From positions 1 to 40,739 of the forward strand of contig CAZWEJ010000007.1 of assembly GCA_964632435.1 (NCBI GenBank): 40,739 nucleotides of DNA. The letters are read 5' to 3'. The stretch's first letter is position 1; each line of letters opens with the position of its first letter. The notes below the pieces were generated by a model. That model was not told where the DNA came from. It did no database searches and worked only from the letters and a program-made list of their open reading frames with translations. Made by a program: the position numbers and the translations under genes. Source of the DNA: CAZWEJ01 sp964632435 (GTDB lineage Bacteria > Patescibacteriota > Saccharimonadia > UBA4664 > SCTI01). Positions 16,096 to 23,995 of the stretch are shown piece by piece.

Positions 16096-18435
16096 TTATC
16101 GCAGTTGAGCACCAAACTTGTTCTTTAGGGTTTCAATAGCCTTTTGAGCCAATTTATCAGCTTCTTTATCTGTAAGAGTACGCTCATTTGAACCAAAGGT
16201 TAGCCTCAAAGTTAGCGACTTCTTATTTTTTGAAACGCCCTTGCCGTAGTAGTCGCTAATGAACTCCACTTTGTAATCGCTTAACTCTCTTGCCACCTCA
16301 ACCCATGGGATTGCCGCATCAAGCTCAACTGATATATCTCGACTTATCTCTGGAAAGCGACTCAATGCATGTGAGGTCTTTGGTTTGCTGGCGCCAACAA
16401 ATGCTTCCCAATCAAGCTCCAGATACCCAACCTCGCCGTTGATTTTATTCTTAGCAGTCAGCTCAGGATGCAACTGACCAATAATTCCTCTTCGCTCACC
16501 GTTGATCACAATCTCGGCGGCGCGCGATGGGTGAGCAATCTTGGGGTCAAAAACGAATGGCTCAACCTGTAAATCGACATTGAAGTCGGTTGCCAGTCTA
16601 TCAATAGCTGCCTTTATTCTTCTATAGGCATCTTTCTCCCGAACCATTATGATCCCTAGGTAGGGCGACTCGTGTGGGAGCTGCCCCTTCTGTGTTTTAT
16701 GGAACAGCTTTGAAAGCTCAAACATGCCGTAGTTCTTGGAGTAATTCCTATTTTTTGCCGCTGTCGAGAGCAAACTCGGGAACATTGAGCTTCTTAGATA
16801 TGCCTGCTCGCTAGACAATGGGTTCTTGAGCTTTAGGTGCCCTTCAAGATCCCAGCCCACATCTTCAATGTGTTGAGGGCTTATGAAGGAGTAGGTCGAA
16901 ACCTCAAAAAGGCCAAGTGACATCAGAACAGATTTCATTTGCCATATCTTGCTCCAGTGACTATCAAAATTGATCCTTCTTGGTCGCCAACTCGGGATTG
17001 TTGAAGGTAGGGCCTCATAGCCTACGAGCTTTATTACCTCTTCTGCAATATCGGCCTCCATGGTAACATCGCTTCTCCACCAAGGAACCTGAACTCGAAC
17101 TTCGCTCGAGGATCCTGCTTGCGCAACAAAACTAAGTTTCTGCAGCTCTTTAGAGACTTTCTGAGAACTCAACTCTATTCCCAAAAGACGGCTTATTCGA
17201 CTACTATCTGCAGTTATTTGGGTAACTGGGTCGGGTTTCGAGATTGTCTTCACACCGAGCAACTCTCCACCGGCAAGCTCAACCAATAGATCAATCGCAC
17301 CTTTATTACTTCCACCAGATCCACCCAGGGCAATCAGCTGTAGGTTGTTAGGGAGACCTCGCTCGAATCTAGCTGAAGCATCAGTACGGAGGCCATTTCG
17401 AATGGCGGTTTTTCGAAGACTGGCCGCGTGGAAGCTAGCTGCCTCGAGGAAGATTTCCGATGTATTTTCATCAATCTCCGAATTCTCCCCACCCATAACA
17501 CCAGCGTATCCAACCACTTTTGATTGATCTGCAATCACGATGTCTTCTGGAGTAAGCTTTCGTGCAACCCCGTCTAGAGTGGTGAGCTTCTCCCCTTGAA
17601 CTGCCCTTCTAACTCTAATGGCTCCATCAATCTTAGAGGCATCGAATGCATGCAGGGGCTGTCCGTACTCAAGCATGATGTAGTTTGTAATGTCGACCAC
17701 AACACTAATCGGCCTTATCCCGGAATCCTTGAGCCTACTCGTCAACCAAGCTGGAGATGGCTTACCAAGATCAACTTTTAGCCGGGCCAGGACATAGCTG
17801 GGAGCAATATCTTTTGATTCTACTGATGCTTCAAAATCATTGCCTGAGTTATATTTTTGTTCCGGGTAATCATGAGTCAACTTTTGAGCGGATTGCGATG
17901 CAACTTCCCTTGCAATTCCGATCACACTGTTGAGATCCCATCTATTAGCAGGTGTCTTAACATCAATAACCTCGCCCGATGTAATTAAATCAACGAGTTT
18001 ACTTCCAATCTTGGCTTTTTCTGGAAGAACCATAATTCCTTCATGATCATCGCTAATCTCTAGCTCTGCCTCACTACAGATCATTCCGTTTGAGTTCACA
18101 CCACGGATTTTAGATTTCTTGATCTCAAAGCCGTTCGGAAGTTTTGCCCCTATCCTAGCAACAGGCACTTTCTGCCCTGGCTCTAGATTAGGGGCGCCAC
18201 AAACTATTTCTAATACTGTTGAGTTTCCTACATCGACTGTAGCAAGTCTTAGCTTGTCGGCGTTAGGATGCTCCGTAACCTCGAGAACCTCACCGACAAC
18301 AATCTTTGGATCGAAGTTGCTTGATTCAACAATTTCCTCAACCTCAATTGCAGCAAGTTCCATAGCATCAGCCATCTGCTTAGCAGTTAGCTTCTTCTCT
18401 AGGAAGTGGTTAATCCATTCAACCGATACCTTCAT
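16096..18435 (-). CDS. pheT: Phenylalanyl-tRNA synthetase beta subunit
   Basis: 779 residues, normal length. It forms the alpha2-beta2 enzyme with PheS and handles tRNA binding and editing of Tyr-tRNA(Phe). Order of domains: N-terminal domain with EMAP-like tRNA-binding fold (about 40-150, VGEVLEVTEHPNADKLRL), B3/B4 editing domain (about 210-380, with DITNYIMLEYGQPLHAFD), B5 domain (about 400-475), catalytic-like core, and C-terminal ferredoxin-fold anticodon-binding domain (last about 95 residues, FPEISRDISVELD to the end). The ATG overlaps the pheS stop by one base (TAATG), so translation is coupled. It is the last gene of the operon starting at 19822. Confidence 0.98.
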   Translation of the reverse strand: MKVSVEWINHFLEKKLTAKQMADAMELAAIEVEEIVESSNFDPKIVVGEVLEVTEHPNADKLRLATVDVGNSTVLEIVCGAPNLEPGQKVPVARIGAKLPNGFEIKKSKIRGVNSNGMICSEAELEISDDHEGIMVLPEKAKIGSKLVDLITSGEVIDVKTPANRWDLNSVIGIAREVASQSAQKLTHDYPEQKYNSGNDFEASVESKDIAPSYVLARLKVDLGKPSPAWLTSRLKDSGIRPISVVVDITNYIMLEYGQPLHAFDASKIDGAIRVRRAVQGEKLTTLDGVARKLTPEDIVIADQSKVVGYAGVMGGENSEIDENTSEIFLEAASFHAASLRKTAIRNGLRTDASARFERGLPNNLQLIALGGSGGSNKGAIDLLVELAGGELLGVKTISKPDPVTQITADSSRISRLLGIELSSQKVSKELQKLSFVAQAGSSSEVRVQVPWWRSDVTMEADIAEEVIKLVGYEALPSTIPSWRPRRINFDSHWSKIWQMKSVLMSLGLFEVSTYSFISPQHIEDVGWDLEGHLKLKNPLSSEQAYLRSSMFPSLLSTAAKNRNYSKNYGMFELSKLFHKTQKGQLPHESPYLGIIMVREKDAYRRIKAAIDRLATDFNVDLQVEPFVFDPKIAHPSRAAEIVINGERRGIIGQLHPELTAKNKINGEVGYLELDWEAFVGASKPKTSHALSRFPEISRDISVELDAAIPWVEVARELSDYKVEFISDYYGKGVSKNKKSLTLRLTFGSNERTLTDKEADKLAQKAIETLKNKFGAQLR

Positions 18436-19466
18436 TAGAACTGCTCCAGGAATTTTAGATTGGGTCGCCAGAACTCCCTAAGATCACCTACGTCGTGCTT
18501 GATCATAGCGATTCGCTCGGCACCAAAGCCGAAGGCGAATCCGGAATACTTCTTTGGATCTATATCAACATTTACCAACACTTGAGGATGGACCATCCCT
18601 GCCCCTCCGATTTCGAGCCAACCAGTCCCCGAACAGGTTTTACACTCCTGGTTATTATTGATACCACTACCCTTGCAGATAACGCAGCTAGCATCCATCT
18701 CGACACCCGGTTCAACATATGGGAAGAAGCTAGGTCTTAACCTGAGCTTTGTATCGGGCCCGAGGACTCCCTGCATCATGGCTAGCAACGTTCCTTTGAG
18801 GTCGGCCAGTGTAATATTCTCATCAACAACTAGCCCCTCAATCTGGTTGAACATCCAAACGTGCCTCGCATCCTCATCCTCATTTCGGTAAACCTTCCCG
18901 ACCGAGATGATTCTAATCGGCGGCTTATTTTTCTCCATATGACGTATCTGCATGTTTGAGGTATGAGTTCGAGGAAGATTACCCTCTTCGAGATAGAAGG
19001 TGTCCTGCATGTCGCGAGCCGGATGATCTTTACCAACCAGCAAAGCGTCGAAGTTGTACCACTCGGTCTCGACTTCCGGACCATCTACTACTTCGTAGCC
19101 CATCTGCCAGAAGACCTTAACGATATCGTCAATCACAGTATTAACCGGATGATGATGCCCCCACTCTAGCGGGAGTTTAACGGGGGCTGTAACATCAACG
19201 TTAATGTTTTTTAAATCTTTTTCAATCTGTAGGCGTTGTACTTTACTCAACGAGTTACTAATTGCGTCTTCAATTTGAATGCGTTGCTTATTAGCTTCTG
19301 CCCCAGCCGTTTTTCGTTCCTTTTCCGGTAGCTCGCCAATTGCTCTAAGCCTCTGAGTGATAACTCCATTGCGACCAAGATATTTCACCCGCAGGTTATT
19401 GATTTCCTGCGTTGAGGCTGCCCCTTCAATTTCTAGAAGAGCTTGCTTGATATCTAGATTACTCAT
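18435..19466 (-). CDS. pheS: Phenylalanyl-tRNA synthetase alpha subunit
   Basis: 343 residues. This is the catalytic subunit that charges tRNA(Phe). An N-terminal coiled coil (about 1-85) that contacts tRNA is followed by the class II core: motif 2 region (VYRNEDEDARHVWMFNQIEG) and motif 3 (GFAFGFGAERIAMIKH), ending in the usual FLEQF. The Ala of GFAFG, which sets Phe selectivity, is conserved. A four-cysteine insert (CVICKGSG, CKTCSGTG) in the active-site subdomain may bind zinc. The start overlaps the stop of the upstream membrane-protein gene by 4 nt (ATGA) and the stop overlaps the pheT start. Confidence 0.98.
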   Translation of the reverse strand: MSNLDIKQALLEIEGAASTQEINNLRVKYLGRNGVITQRLRAIGELPEKERKTAGAEANKQRIQIEDAISNSLSKVQRLQIEKDLKNINVDVTAPVKLPLEWGHHHPVNTVIDDIVKVFWQMGYEVVDGPEVETEWYNFDALLVGKDHPARDMQDTFYLEEGNLPRTHTSNMQIRHMEKNKPPIRIISVGKVYRNEDEDARHVWMFNQIEGLVVDENITLADLKGTLLAMMQGVLGPDTKLRLRPSFFPYVEPGVEMDASCVICKGSGINNNQECKTCSGTGWLEIGGAGMVHPQVLVNVDIDPKKYSGFAFGFGAERIAMIKHDVGDLREFWRPNLKFLEQF

Positions 19467-19822
19467 TTTCTCATCACCATATAGAACTCAGCTAGAATGA
19501 GTAGCAGCGCCAGGAGTATCCCGTCCCTAAAATTGAGCTGCTGTAAGGAGCTCAAAGCTAGTAGAACGGTAATGTAGCCACCTATAAAGAAGCCCCTTCT
19601 CCAAGCTGCAGGCTTGCTAGCTTGCTTTTGAGTGAATGCGTTAGCAACAAGGAAGCAGATAAGTGCGGCGAACGAACTCAGAGCAGCTAAGAGCACTAAG
19701 AACCATAGAGTCACCCCTATCGGCCCAACGGAAGCTGGGTTTGTTGCTACCAAAGCAAGTAAGCACATTACACCAGCAACTATTGATATGGTTGATGTCT
19801 TGGCGACATATCCTCTAGCCAC
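19463..19822 (-). CDS. Small hydrophobic membrane protein, first gene of the pheST operon
   Basis: 119 residues with four predicted membrane helices (about 10-28, 36-61, 75-95, 98-116) and a basic loop (QKQASKPAAWRRG). The start is GTG at 19822 with GAGG 5 nt upstream. The stop overlaps the pheS start (ATGA), so it is translationally coupled to PheRS. A -10-like CATAAT (19855-19860) lies just after the terminator of the upstream RNA gene. No domain recognised and no reason in the sequence for linkage to PheRS. Confidence 0.8.
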   Translation of the reverse strand: MARGYVAKTSTISIVAGVMCLLALVATNPASVGPIGVTLWFLVLLAALSSFAALICFLVANAFTQKQASKPAAWRRGFFIGGYITVLLALSSLQQLNFRDGILLALLLILAEFYMVMRK

Positions 19823-19879
19823 AAATACCTCGTTTCTTGATATAAGTATGTCAAATTATGGCTTATGCTTCAAATAAAT

Positions 19880-19910
19880 AAAAACGCCTGGCCGGGATCC
19901 AGACGTTTTT
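19880..19910. terminator. Strong Rho-independent terminator, functional-looking on both strands
   Basis: A 12-bp stem with one G-U pair: AAAAACGCCTGG (19880-19891) pairs with CCAGACGTTTTT (19899-19910) around a 7-nt loop. On the minus strand it is followed by T-rich sequence and ends the structured RNA; it separates that RNA from the pheS operon. Confidence 0.88.
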
Positions 19911-20369
19911 ATTGATAATAGATGTATCGAATACTACAACAACCCGATACGAGATAATTTCAGCGTGCCGGGGCAACTAGGAATCGCCCATTGTATATTA
20001 CTTAGTTGGCGCCTGTCGCCCCGGAATAGAGTCCTTACACCGGTGGTGCAAAGATTCCGAGTACTGCTTTCGCAGTAGCAGGTGCAATCACTACCGTTGG
20101 TACGGTATCTGAGGTAGTTTCTGACCACGACTCATGGTCGCGACCAGGACCTACCCCAGATTCCATCGAAGTGCTAATTGCATGACACTTCTAGAACAGT
20201 AGGACAAGTCCGGATTTAGAAAGTAAGGGGGATACTTCTAAGTCCGGGCTGGTCCCACCATCCTCTACGGAGGGATAGACGTTTGGACCGCCTCCCTAGT
20301 GGTGTAATTGCGAGTTTCTTTATTGAGGTTTGTGTTTTTCAAGGTAAATCAAACCTTGTTTGTTTGATT
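19880..20369 (-). ncRNA. Large structured RNA gene, family not recognised
   Basis: This is the main part of a 622-nt stretch (19823-20444) with no convincing gene. It has a consensus promoter (20376-20405), a terminator (19880-19910) and about 490 nt between. Many complementary pairs are present, for example 20210-20214 with 20243-20247, 20168-20173 with 20186-20191, and 20062-20067 with 20072-20077 (GAAA tetraloop on the minus strand). Others are 20022-20027 with 20054-20059, 19968-19974 with 20018-20024 (7 bp GC-rich, extended by 19975-19979 with 20003-20007), and 19924-19929 with 19945-19950. Several are nested or mutually exclusive. The size fits tmRNA or RNase P RNA, but I could not find their hallmarks (TTCGAC and 3' CCA tRNA-like ends, or GAGGAAAGTCC and ACAGAA strands). 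A frame of 43 codons from an ATG at 20164 to TAA at 20034-20036 (ending GIFAPPV) lacks a ribosome site and overlaps the hairpins. Strand is set by the promoter. Confidence 0.68.
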
Positions 20370-20375
20370 GCCCTC

Positions 20376-20405
20376 ATATTAGCATAAGTAGTATAAAAAT
20401 GTCAA
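20376..20405 (-). promoter_or_regulatory. Promoter of the structured RNA
   Basis: On the minus strand TTGACA (20405-20400) and TAATAT (20381-20376) are spaced by 18 nt. Start predicted near 20369. A CAAGGT/ACCTTG hairpin lies at the start of the transcript. Confidence 0.75.
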
Positions 20406-20415
20406 CAGTCTTCGA

Positions 20416-20439
20416 GAAAAATCTGTAGTAAAATCTACA
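20416..20439 (-). terminator. Weak terminator after trpS
   Basis: A 5-bp hairpin, TGTAG with CTACA (20439-20424 on the minus strand), followed by GATTTTTC just after the trpS stop. Short stem, so efficiency is doubtful; some trpS transcription may read into the RNA gene. Confidence 0.4.
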
Positions 20440-20444
20440 ATATA

Positions 20445-21449
20445 TTAAATAAGGCCGATGCTTTGCTTGACTTGATCCAGCTTTTCGTCAGCTATTTTGG
20501 CTGCCTTTTCCCTACCTGTTTCCAGGATGGCGTTTAATTTAGCTGGGTCGCTCATAAGCTCGTTGTGCTTTTCTTGAATAGGCTTTAAATGCTCGACGAC
20601 TGCAGCTGCCAAATCTTTTTTGAAGTCGCCATATCCCTTACCTTTGTATCGGTCCTCGATGGCCTCAACCGAATCACCTGTTATAGCCGAAAATATCTCG
20701 AGAAGATTTGATACAGCTTCCTTGTCTTCTCCCCTTTTCACCTCGCTGCCTGAATCGGTAATCGCTCTCATGATCTTTTTCTGAATAACCTCTGGCTTGT
20801 CACTGAGCAATATAACTCCACTTGAATCCTCATCGCTCTTGCTCATTTTGGATGTGGGATCCTGGAGATTCATGACACGTGCTCCAGCTACCGGCTTGAC
20901 TGCTTTGGGCAGCTTAAACACTCCGTTGTAAAGATTGTTGAACCTTTGAGCAATGTCGCGGGCCAACTCAACGTGCTGCACCTGGTCATCACCAACTGGA
21001 ACCTCGTCTGCATCGTAAAGCAGGATGTCTGCCGCCATCAGTGTTGGATAAGTAAACATCCCAACAAGTTGCCCCTCGGATCCGCCTTTACGAGACTTAT
21101 CCTTAAACTGCGTCATTCGACTCAACTCGCCCATTGTCACAAAATTGTTGAAGATCCAGGCCAGCTCACTGTGCGCTGGTATATGCGACTGCACAAACAA
21201 AGTTACTCTATCAGGGTCCAAACCTGCCGCTAAGAACCAGGCAACGTTTGAGAGTGTATTCCTCCGCAACTCCGATGGTTCTGGTCGAGCAACTAGCGTA
21301 TGTAGATCGGGCACGAAGAAGAAGTATTCTGTAGACCTCTCGGCATCACCGACTTGGGGCTGCATTTCGACCCATGGCTTTAGAGCACCAAGGTAATTAC
21401 CCAGGGTTAGGTCGTTATTTGAACGGATACCAGAAAGGACACGCTTCAT
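20445..21449 (-). CDS. trpS: Tryptophanyl-tRNA synthetase
   Basis: 334 residues, the usual length for this class I enzyme, which charges tRNA(Trp). The HIGH-type motif appears as TLGNYLGA near residue 16 and the KMSKS loop as SKMSKSDEDSSG near 200. YDADEVPVGDDQVQHVELARD is the typical Trp-binding region. There is no Shine-Dalgarno before the ATG. Instead TAATAT ends exactly 6 nt before the ATG, and TCGACA lies 17 nt further upstream, so the mRNA is predicted to be leaderless and the promoter sits within and just after the end of rmuC (9-nt intergenic gap). Confidence 0.97.
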   Translation of the reverse strand: MKRVLSGIRSNNDLTLGNYLGALKPWVEMQPQVGDAERSTEYFFFVPDLHTLVARPEPSELRRNTLSNVAWFLAAGLDPDRVTLFVQSHIPAHSELAWIFNNFVTMGELSRMTQFKDKSRKGGSEGQLVGMFTYPTLMAADILLYDADEVPVGDDQVQHVELARDIAQRFNNLYNGVFKLPKAVKPVAGARVMNLQDPTSKMSKSDEDSSGVILLSDKPEVIQKKIMRAITDSGSEVKRGEDKEAVSNLLEIFSAITGDSVEAIEDRYKGKGYGDFKKDLAAAVVEHLKPIQEKHNELMSDPAKLNAILETGREKAAKIADEKLDQVKQSIGLI

Positions 21450-21455
21450 ATGCCA

Positions 21456-21484
21456 ATATTAGTCGTTTAACGAAGGCTTGTCGA
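21456..21484 (-). promoter_or_regulatory. Predicted leaderless promoter of trpS
   Basis: Minus strand: TCGACA (21484-21479), 17 nt, TAATAT (21461-21456), 6 nt, ATG. The -35 lies inside the rmuC coding sequence. Confidence 0.62.
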
Positions 21485-22520
21485 CAAGCATAGCCTCTAC
21501 GGCGGGGGTCGTCTCGGCTATTTTTACTACGTCCTTATCAACCTTCGCCAACTCCTTGTGAGCAGCGTTAAAGTGATTGACGGTCGTACCGAGTGAGCTT
21601 CCAAGTTTCTGCATGTACGTTTCGTGCGCTGTTAGATGGCGACCAAGCTCTCCGACTCGCTTCTCAATCTCTTTAGCACGCTCCTCAATCTGAAGGCTTC
21701 TTAGACCTTGCATGACCGTCTGGAGGTAAGCCATGAATGATGTCGGGCTTACAATGATGACTTTCTTATCGCGGAAGGCATACTCAATAAGGTCGCGAGC
21801 ATTGGTCTGGAGAGTACCGATCTTGTTAATCAAGAGATCGTAATATATTGCTTCGCTAGGGATAAACATGAAAGCAAAGTCCATGGTCCCTTCTGACGGT
21901 CTTATATATTTTGAGGTCTCATCAATGCGCAGCTTGAGATCGTTCTTGATAGCCCTCACCAGCGTCTCTCGTCTCTGCTCGTTTTTCTCGTCTACCAACC
22001 GATTATAATTCTCGAGGCTGAACTTAGAATCAACCGGTAAGATCTTACCCTTATCTAGAATGATTGCTGCATCAACAGTTTCGCCGTCGTTAAACCGATA
22101 TTGAAGTTTATATCGCTCTGGCGGTAGAACATTTTCTAGAACGGTCTGGAGGAAGTATTCCCCTAGGACTCCTCTCTGTTTAGGATTTTGGAGGGTATTC
22201 TGAAGCAGTTTGAGCTCATCGGTAATACTCATGACCTGCTTGTTGCTCTCCTTGAGTTCAGTTAAGTCTCGAGTTACCTCACCTATTAGTTTGGTTGAGG
22301 CGGCAAACTGACTGCGAATAGCGGTCTGCATATTCTCATGAGTCTTGTCGAGGCGCTCATCCATACGATCCGAGAGCTTACCGAGCTGTTCCTGGAGGAG
22401 AAGAAGGCCTTGATCTGGCTTAGGGTCAGATTGAGACCCTCGCTTGATAAGTATTGAAAGATATACGCCCACACCCACCAGGGCGATCGCAATTATTACC
22501 GCTCCAATAATCATTTCCAT
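21459..22520 (-). CDS. rmuC: RmuC family DNA recombination protein
   Basis: 353 residues. RmuC proteins carry a nuclease-like fold and limit inversions at repeats in E. coli; the mechanism is not well known. There is one N-terminal membrane helix (about 3-25), a coiled-coil region (about 40-110), and the RmuC domain (about 120-320) with QNPKQRGVLGEYFLQTVLEN, LPVDSKFSLENY, and FMFIPSEAIYYDLL. The start ATG has no Shine-Dalgarno but has TACACT 6 nt upstream and GTGACA 17 nt before that, again suggesting a leaderless message. It lies 9 nt before trpS but trpS appears to have its own promoter. Confidence 0.95.
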   Translation of the reverse strand: MEMIIGAVIIAIALVGVGVYLSILIKRGSQSDPKPDQGLLLLQEQLGKLSDRMDERLDKTHENMQTAIRSQFAASTKLIGEVTRDLTELKESNKQVMSITDELKLLQNTLQNPKQRGVLGEYFLQTVLENVLPPERYKLQYRFNDGETVDAAIILDKGKILPVDSKFSLENYNRLVDEKNEQRRETLVRAIKNDLKLRIDETSKYIRPSEGTMDFAFMFIPSEAIYYDLLINKIGTLQTNARDLIEYAFRDKKVIIVSPTSFMAYLQTVMQGLRSLQIEERAKEIEKRVGELGRHLTAHETYMQKLGSSLGTTVNHFNAAHKELAKVDKDVVKIAETTPAVEAMLVDKPSLND

Positions 22521-22526
22521 AATGAA

Positions 22527-22555
22527 AGTGTACGGTATTTGTTTGGTTTTGTCAC
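22527..22555 (-). promoter_or_regulatory. Predicted leaderless promoter of rmuC
   Basis: Minus strand: GTGACA (22555-22550), 17 nt, TACACT (22532-22527), 6 nt, ATG at 22520. Confidence 0.58.
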
Positions 22556-22574
22556 GAATTTTTCATTAATTTAC

Positions 22575-22603
22575 TTGTAATGCTTATGGTTTTGTTGTAT
22601 AAT
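22575..22603 (+). promoter_or_regulatory. Promoter of the zinc-ribbon gene
   Basis: TTGTAA (22575-22580), 17-nt spacer, TATAAT (22598-22603). Start near 22610. The leader holds a perfect 6-bp inverted repeat AGAAAT-ACG-ATTTCT (22615-22629) immediately before the GGGAGG ribosome site, which could be an operator or a small hairpin controlling translation. Confidence 0.75.
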
Positions 22604-22638
22604 GTATCTGTTCTAGAAATACGATTTCTGGGAGGAAC

Positions 22639-22923
22639 ATGTCAGGAAAGCCGGAGTGCCCCTCTTGTGGGTACGAAGACCCTGGCTTCGGGTCAACGAA
22701 CGGCCGTATTTCCTGCGGGAACTGCGGAACGCTCTACGATCCTGAACAGGGGTATAGGGTTGTCGGCGTTATCAAGCCACGATCTAGCAATTCCAACTCG
22801 GGTGGCAACACTCGTGATCAGCGGGACAAGACAAGCAAGGGGCGCGGTGGTGCAAAGCCGGGCTCAAGTCAGCGCACTCCTCCTCCCACCGACAGGGTGG
22901 CATCATGGAAGAACACCGACTGA
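22639..22923 (+). CDS. Small zinc-ribbon protein with basic disordered tail
   Basis: 94 residues. The N-terminal zinc ribbon has Cys7, Cys10, Cys26 and Cys29 (CPSCGYEDPGFG, CGNCG). The remainder (about 45-94) is rich in Ser, Lys, Arg, Gly and Pro and probably disordered. Such proteins often bind nucleic acid or a protein partner, but no specific family is recognised. A strong GGGAGG site precedes the ATG. Base composition is visibly more GC-rich than the neighbours, a property shared with the GGDEF gene and the gene at the right edge. It has its own promoter and a GC-rich terminator, so it is a single-gene transcript. Confidence 0.85.
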   Translation: MSGKPECPSCGYEDPGFGSTNGRISCGNCGTLYDPEQGYRVVGVIKPRSSNSNSGGNTRDQRDKTSKGRGGAKPGSSQRTPPPTDRVASWKNTD

Positions 22924-22944
22924 CGTCATGTCCTGGACCCATCC

Positions 22945-23000
22945 GGGCCCCGTTACCTCTCATCCTAGAGAGCTAGCGGGGCCCCTTTCTATTTTGTTAT
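22945..23000 (+). terminator. GC-rich terminator of the zinc-ribbon gene
   Basis: GGGCCCCG (22945-22952) pairs with CGGGGCCC (22977-22984). An inner CTCTC/GAGAG pair extends the hairpin, and a T-rich tract follows (TTTCTATTTTGTTATT). Confidence 0.85.
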
Positions 23001-23014
23001 TATTCACCCGTTGT

Positions 23015-23091
23015 CGGGGTGTGGCGCAGTTGGCTAGCGCGCAGCATTCGGGTTGCTGAGGTCGAAGGTTCGAGTCCTTTCACCCCGACCA
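23015..23091 (+). tRNA. tRNA-Pro (anticodon CGG)
   Basis: 77 nt folding into a full cloverleaf: acceptor CGGGGTG with CACCCCG, discriminator A, encoded CCA; D stem GCGC/GCGC; anticodon stem CAGCA/TGCTG with loop TTCGGGT, so the anticodon is CGG; T arm GAAGG-TTCGAGT-CCTTT. The C1-G72 pair with A73 is the usual prolyl identity pattern. It follows the zinc-ribbon terminator and faces the end of the EamA gene 4 nt away. No own promoter is obvious in the 14 nt after the terminator, so it may come from read-through. Confidence 0.95.
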
Positions 23092-23095
23092 GTAA

Positions 23096-23974
23096 TTATT
23101 GAACCGCAATCAATATGAATCCTAAAGCCGCGATCAAGTACGCAGCTTTTGTGTGGTTACTGACCTTCTCTTTGTAGACATAAGCCCCCACCGCTGCGGT
23201 CACCAAGATACTCAAATCTCTCATAGCGACGATATAGGCTACCGATGGCGTATTGGCTAAAGCGAGGTTATAAAAAACGAAGACGCCAAGCTCAACCAAA
23301 CCAATAAACAAAATGATGTGCCACTTCTCAAAAACAGGTTGAATGGCTCTTCTGTGATGCATAATCGCATCAATTATAGCGACCGCCATCACCGCCCCCA
23401 CCAGATTGAAAGTGGCGTAAAGGAACGGACCGCCGGCATCAACACCCCACTTGTCTACCAGAGCTCCAAACGTTGCAATAACTGCAACAGCTAGCATCTT
23501 TCTAGCGGGTTTTTCGGACACTATTTCTCGGAACGGCTGGAGTGGATGATTGAAAGTATGAAAGTGCATGAAATAAATCGAGAAAGCGATACAAAGAACT
23601 CCAATAATCCCCCAAAGCGGAGGCGTCTCTCCTCGTACGAAGTAAGCCGCAACCAAGCTGAAGACCGGTATCAAGCCGAGTATCGGAAGCGTAGTCGAGA
23701 TCTTCCCGTCCCTTAGAGCCGAGTAATACAGCCATGAGAACAACGGGTAGAATCCCACCGTCACCAGAATGATGGCAATGTAGAAGTCGGTTGATATTGT
23801 CACATCAGGTTGGATAAACAATATCAAACCAGCAAGCATAATTACCGCCGCGATAGCTCTGGTTGACCAGCTCAAGGTCAGCGGAGGCAAATGGCCACTC
23901 GTTAAGGCCTTCTTGTCGTAGAGTCTCCTAACCGATAAGAAGCTGGCATTGAGAATCCCATATATAAACCACAT
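23096..23974 (-). CDS. EamA/DMT-family transporter
   Basis: 292 residues, almost all membrane helices (about ten), with the two-fold repeat of the drug/metabolite transporter family (about 1-130 and 150-292). Each half ends in the typical pattern (LWGIIGVLCIAFSIYFMHF; TKAAYLIAALGFILIAV). The second repeat contains ALANTPSVAYIVAMRDLSIL and the conserved Glu in VYKEKVSNH. Substrate cannot be predicted. There is no Shine-Dalgarno; TAGAAT lies 6 nt before the ATG, suggesting a leaderless message. It converges with the tRNA-Pro gene. Confidence 0.88.
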   Translation of the reverse strand: MWFIYGILNASFLSVRRLYDKKALTSGHLPPLTLSWSTRAIAAVIMLAGLILFIQPDVTISTDFYIAIILVTVGFYPLFSWLYYSALRDGKISTTLPILGLIPVFSLVAAYFVRGETPPLWGIIGVLCIAFSIYFMHFHTFNHPLQPFREIVSEKPARKMLAVAVIATFGALVDKWGVDAGGPFLYATFNLVGAVMAVAIIDAIMHHRRAIQPVFEKWHIILFIGLVELGVFVFYNLALANTPSVAYIVAMRDLSILVTAAVGAYVYKEKVSNHTKAAYLIAALGFILIAVQ

Positions 23975-23995
23975 ATGCTTATTCTACCCTAAAGG

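Noticed and set aside
19934..20128. 64-residue minus-strand frame
   Set aside because: Cys/Arg-rich with no ribosome site, runs through the paired regions of the RNA, and looks like a chance frame.
20225..20275. T-box riboswitch core (minus strand GGTGGGACC matches GGTGGNACC)
   Set aside because: The match is at the 5' part of the transcript rather than next to a terminator, the following CGCG is absent, and no specifier stem is recognisable.
19880..20369. RNase P RNA as identity of the structured RNA
   Set aside because: AAGTCCGGGCT at 20240-20250 on the plus strand resembles part of the RNase P P4 strand, but the matching ACAGAA-type 3' strand and GGTAA loop are missing, and the promoter points to the other strand.
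22580..23059. 159-residue plus-strand frame overlapping the zinc-ribbon gene
   Set aside because: It runs through the promoter, the terminator and the tRNA; the zinc-ribbon frame has the ribosome site and Cys motif.
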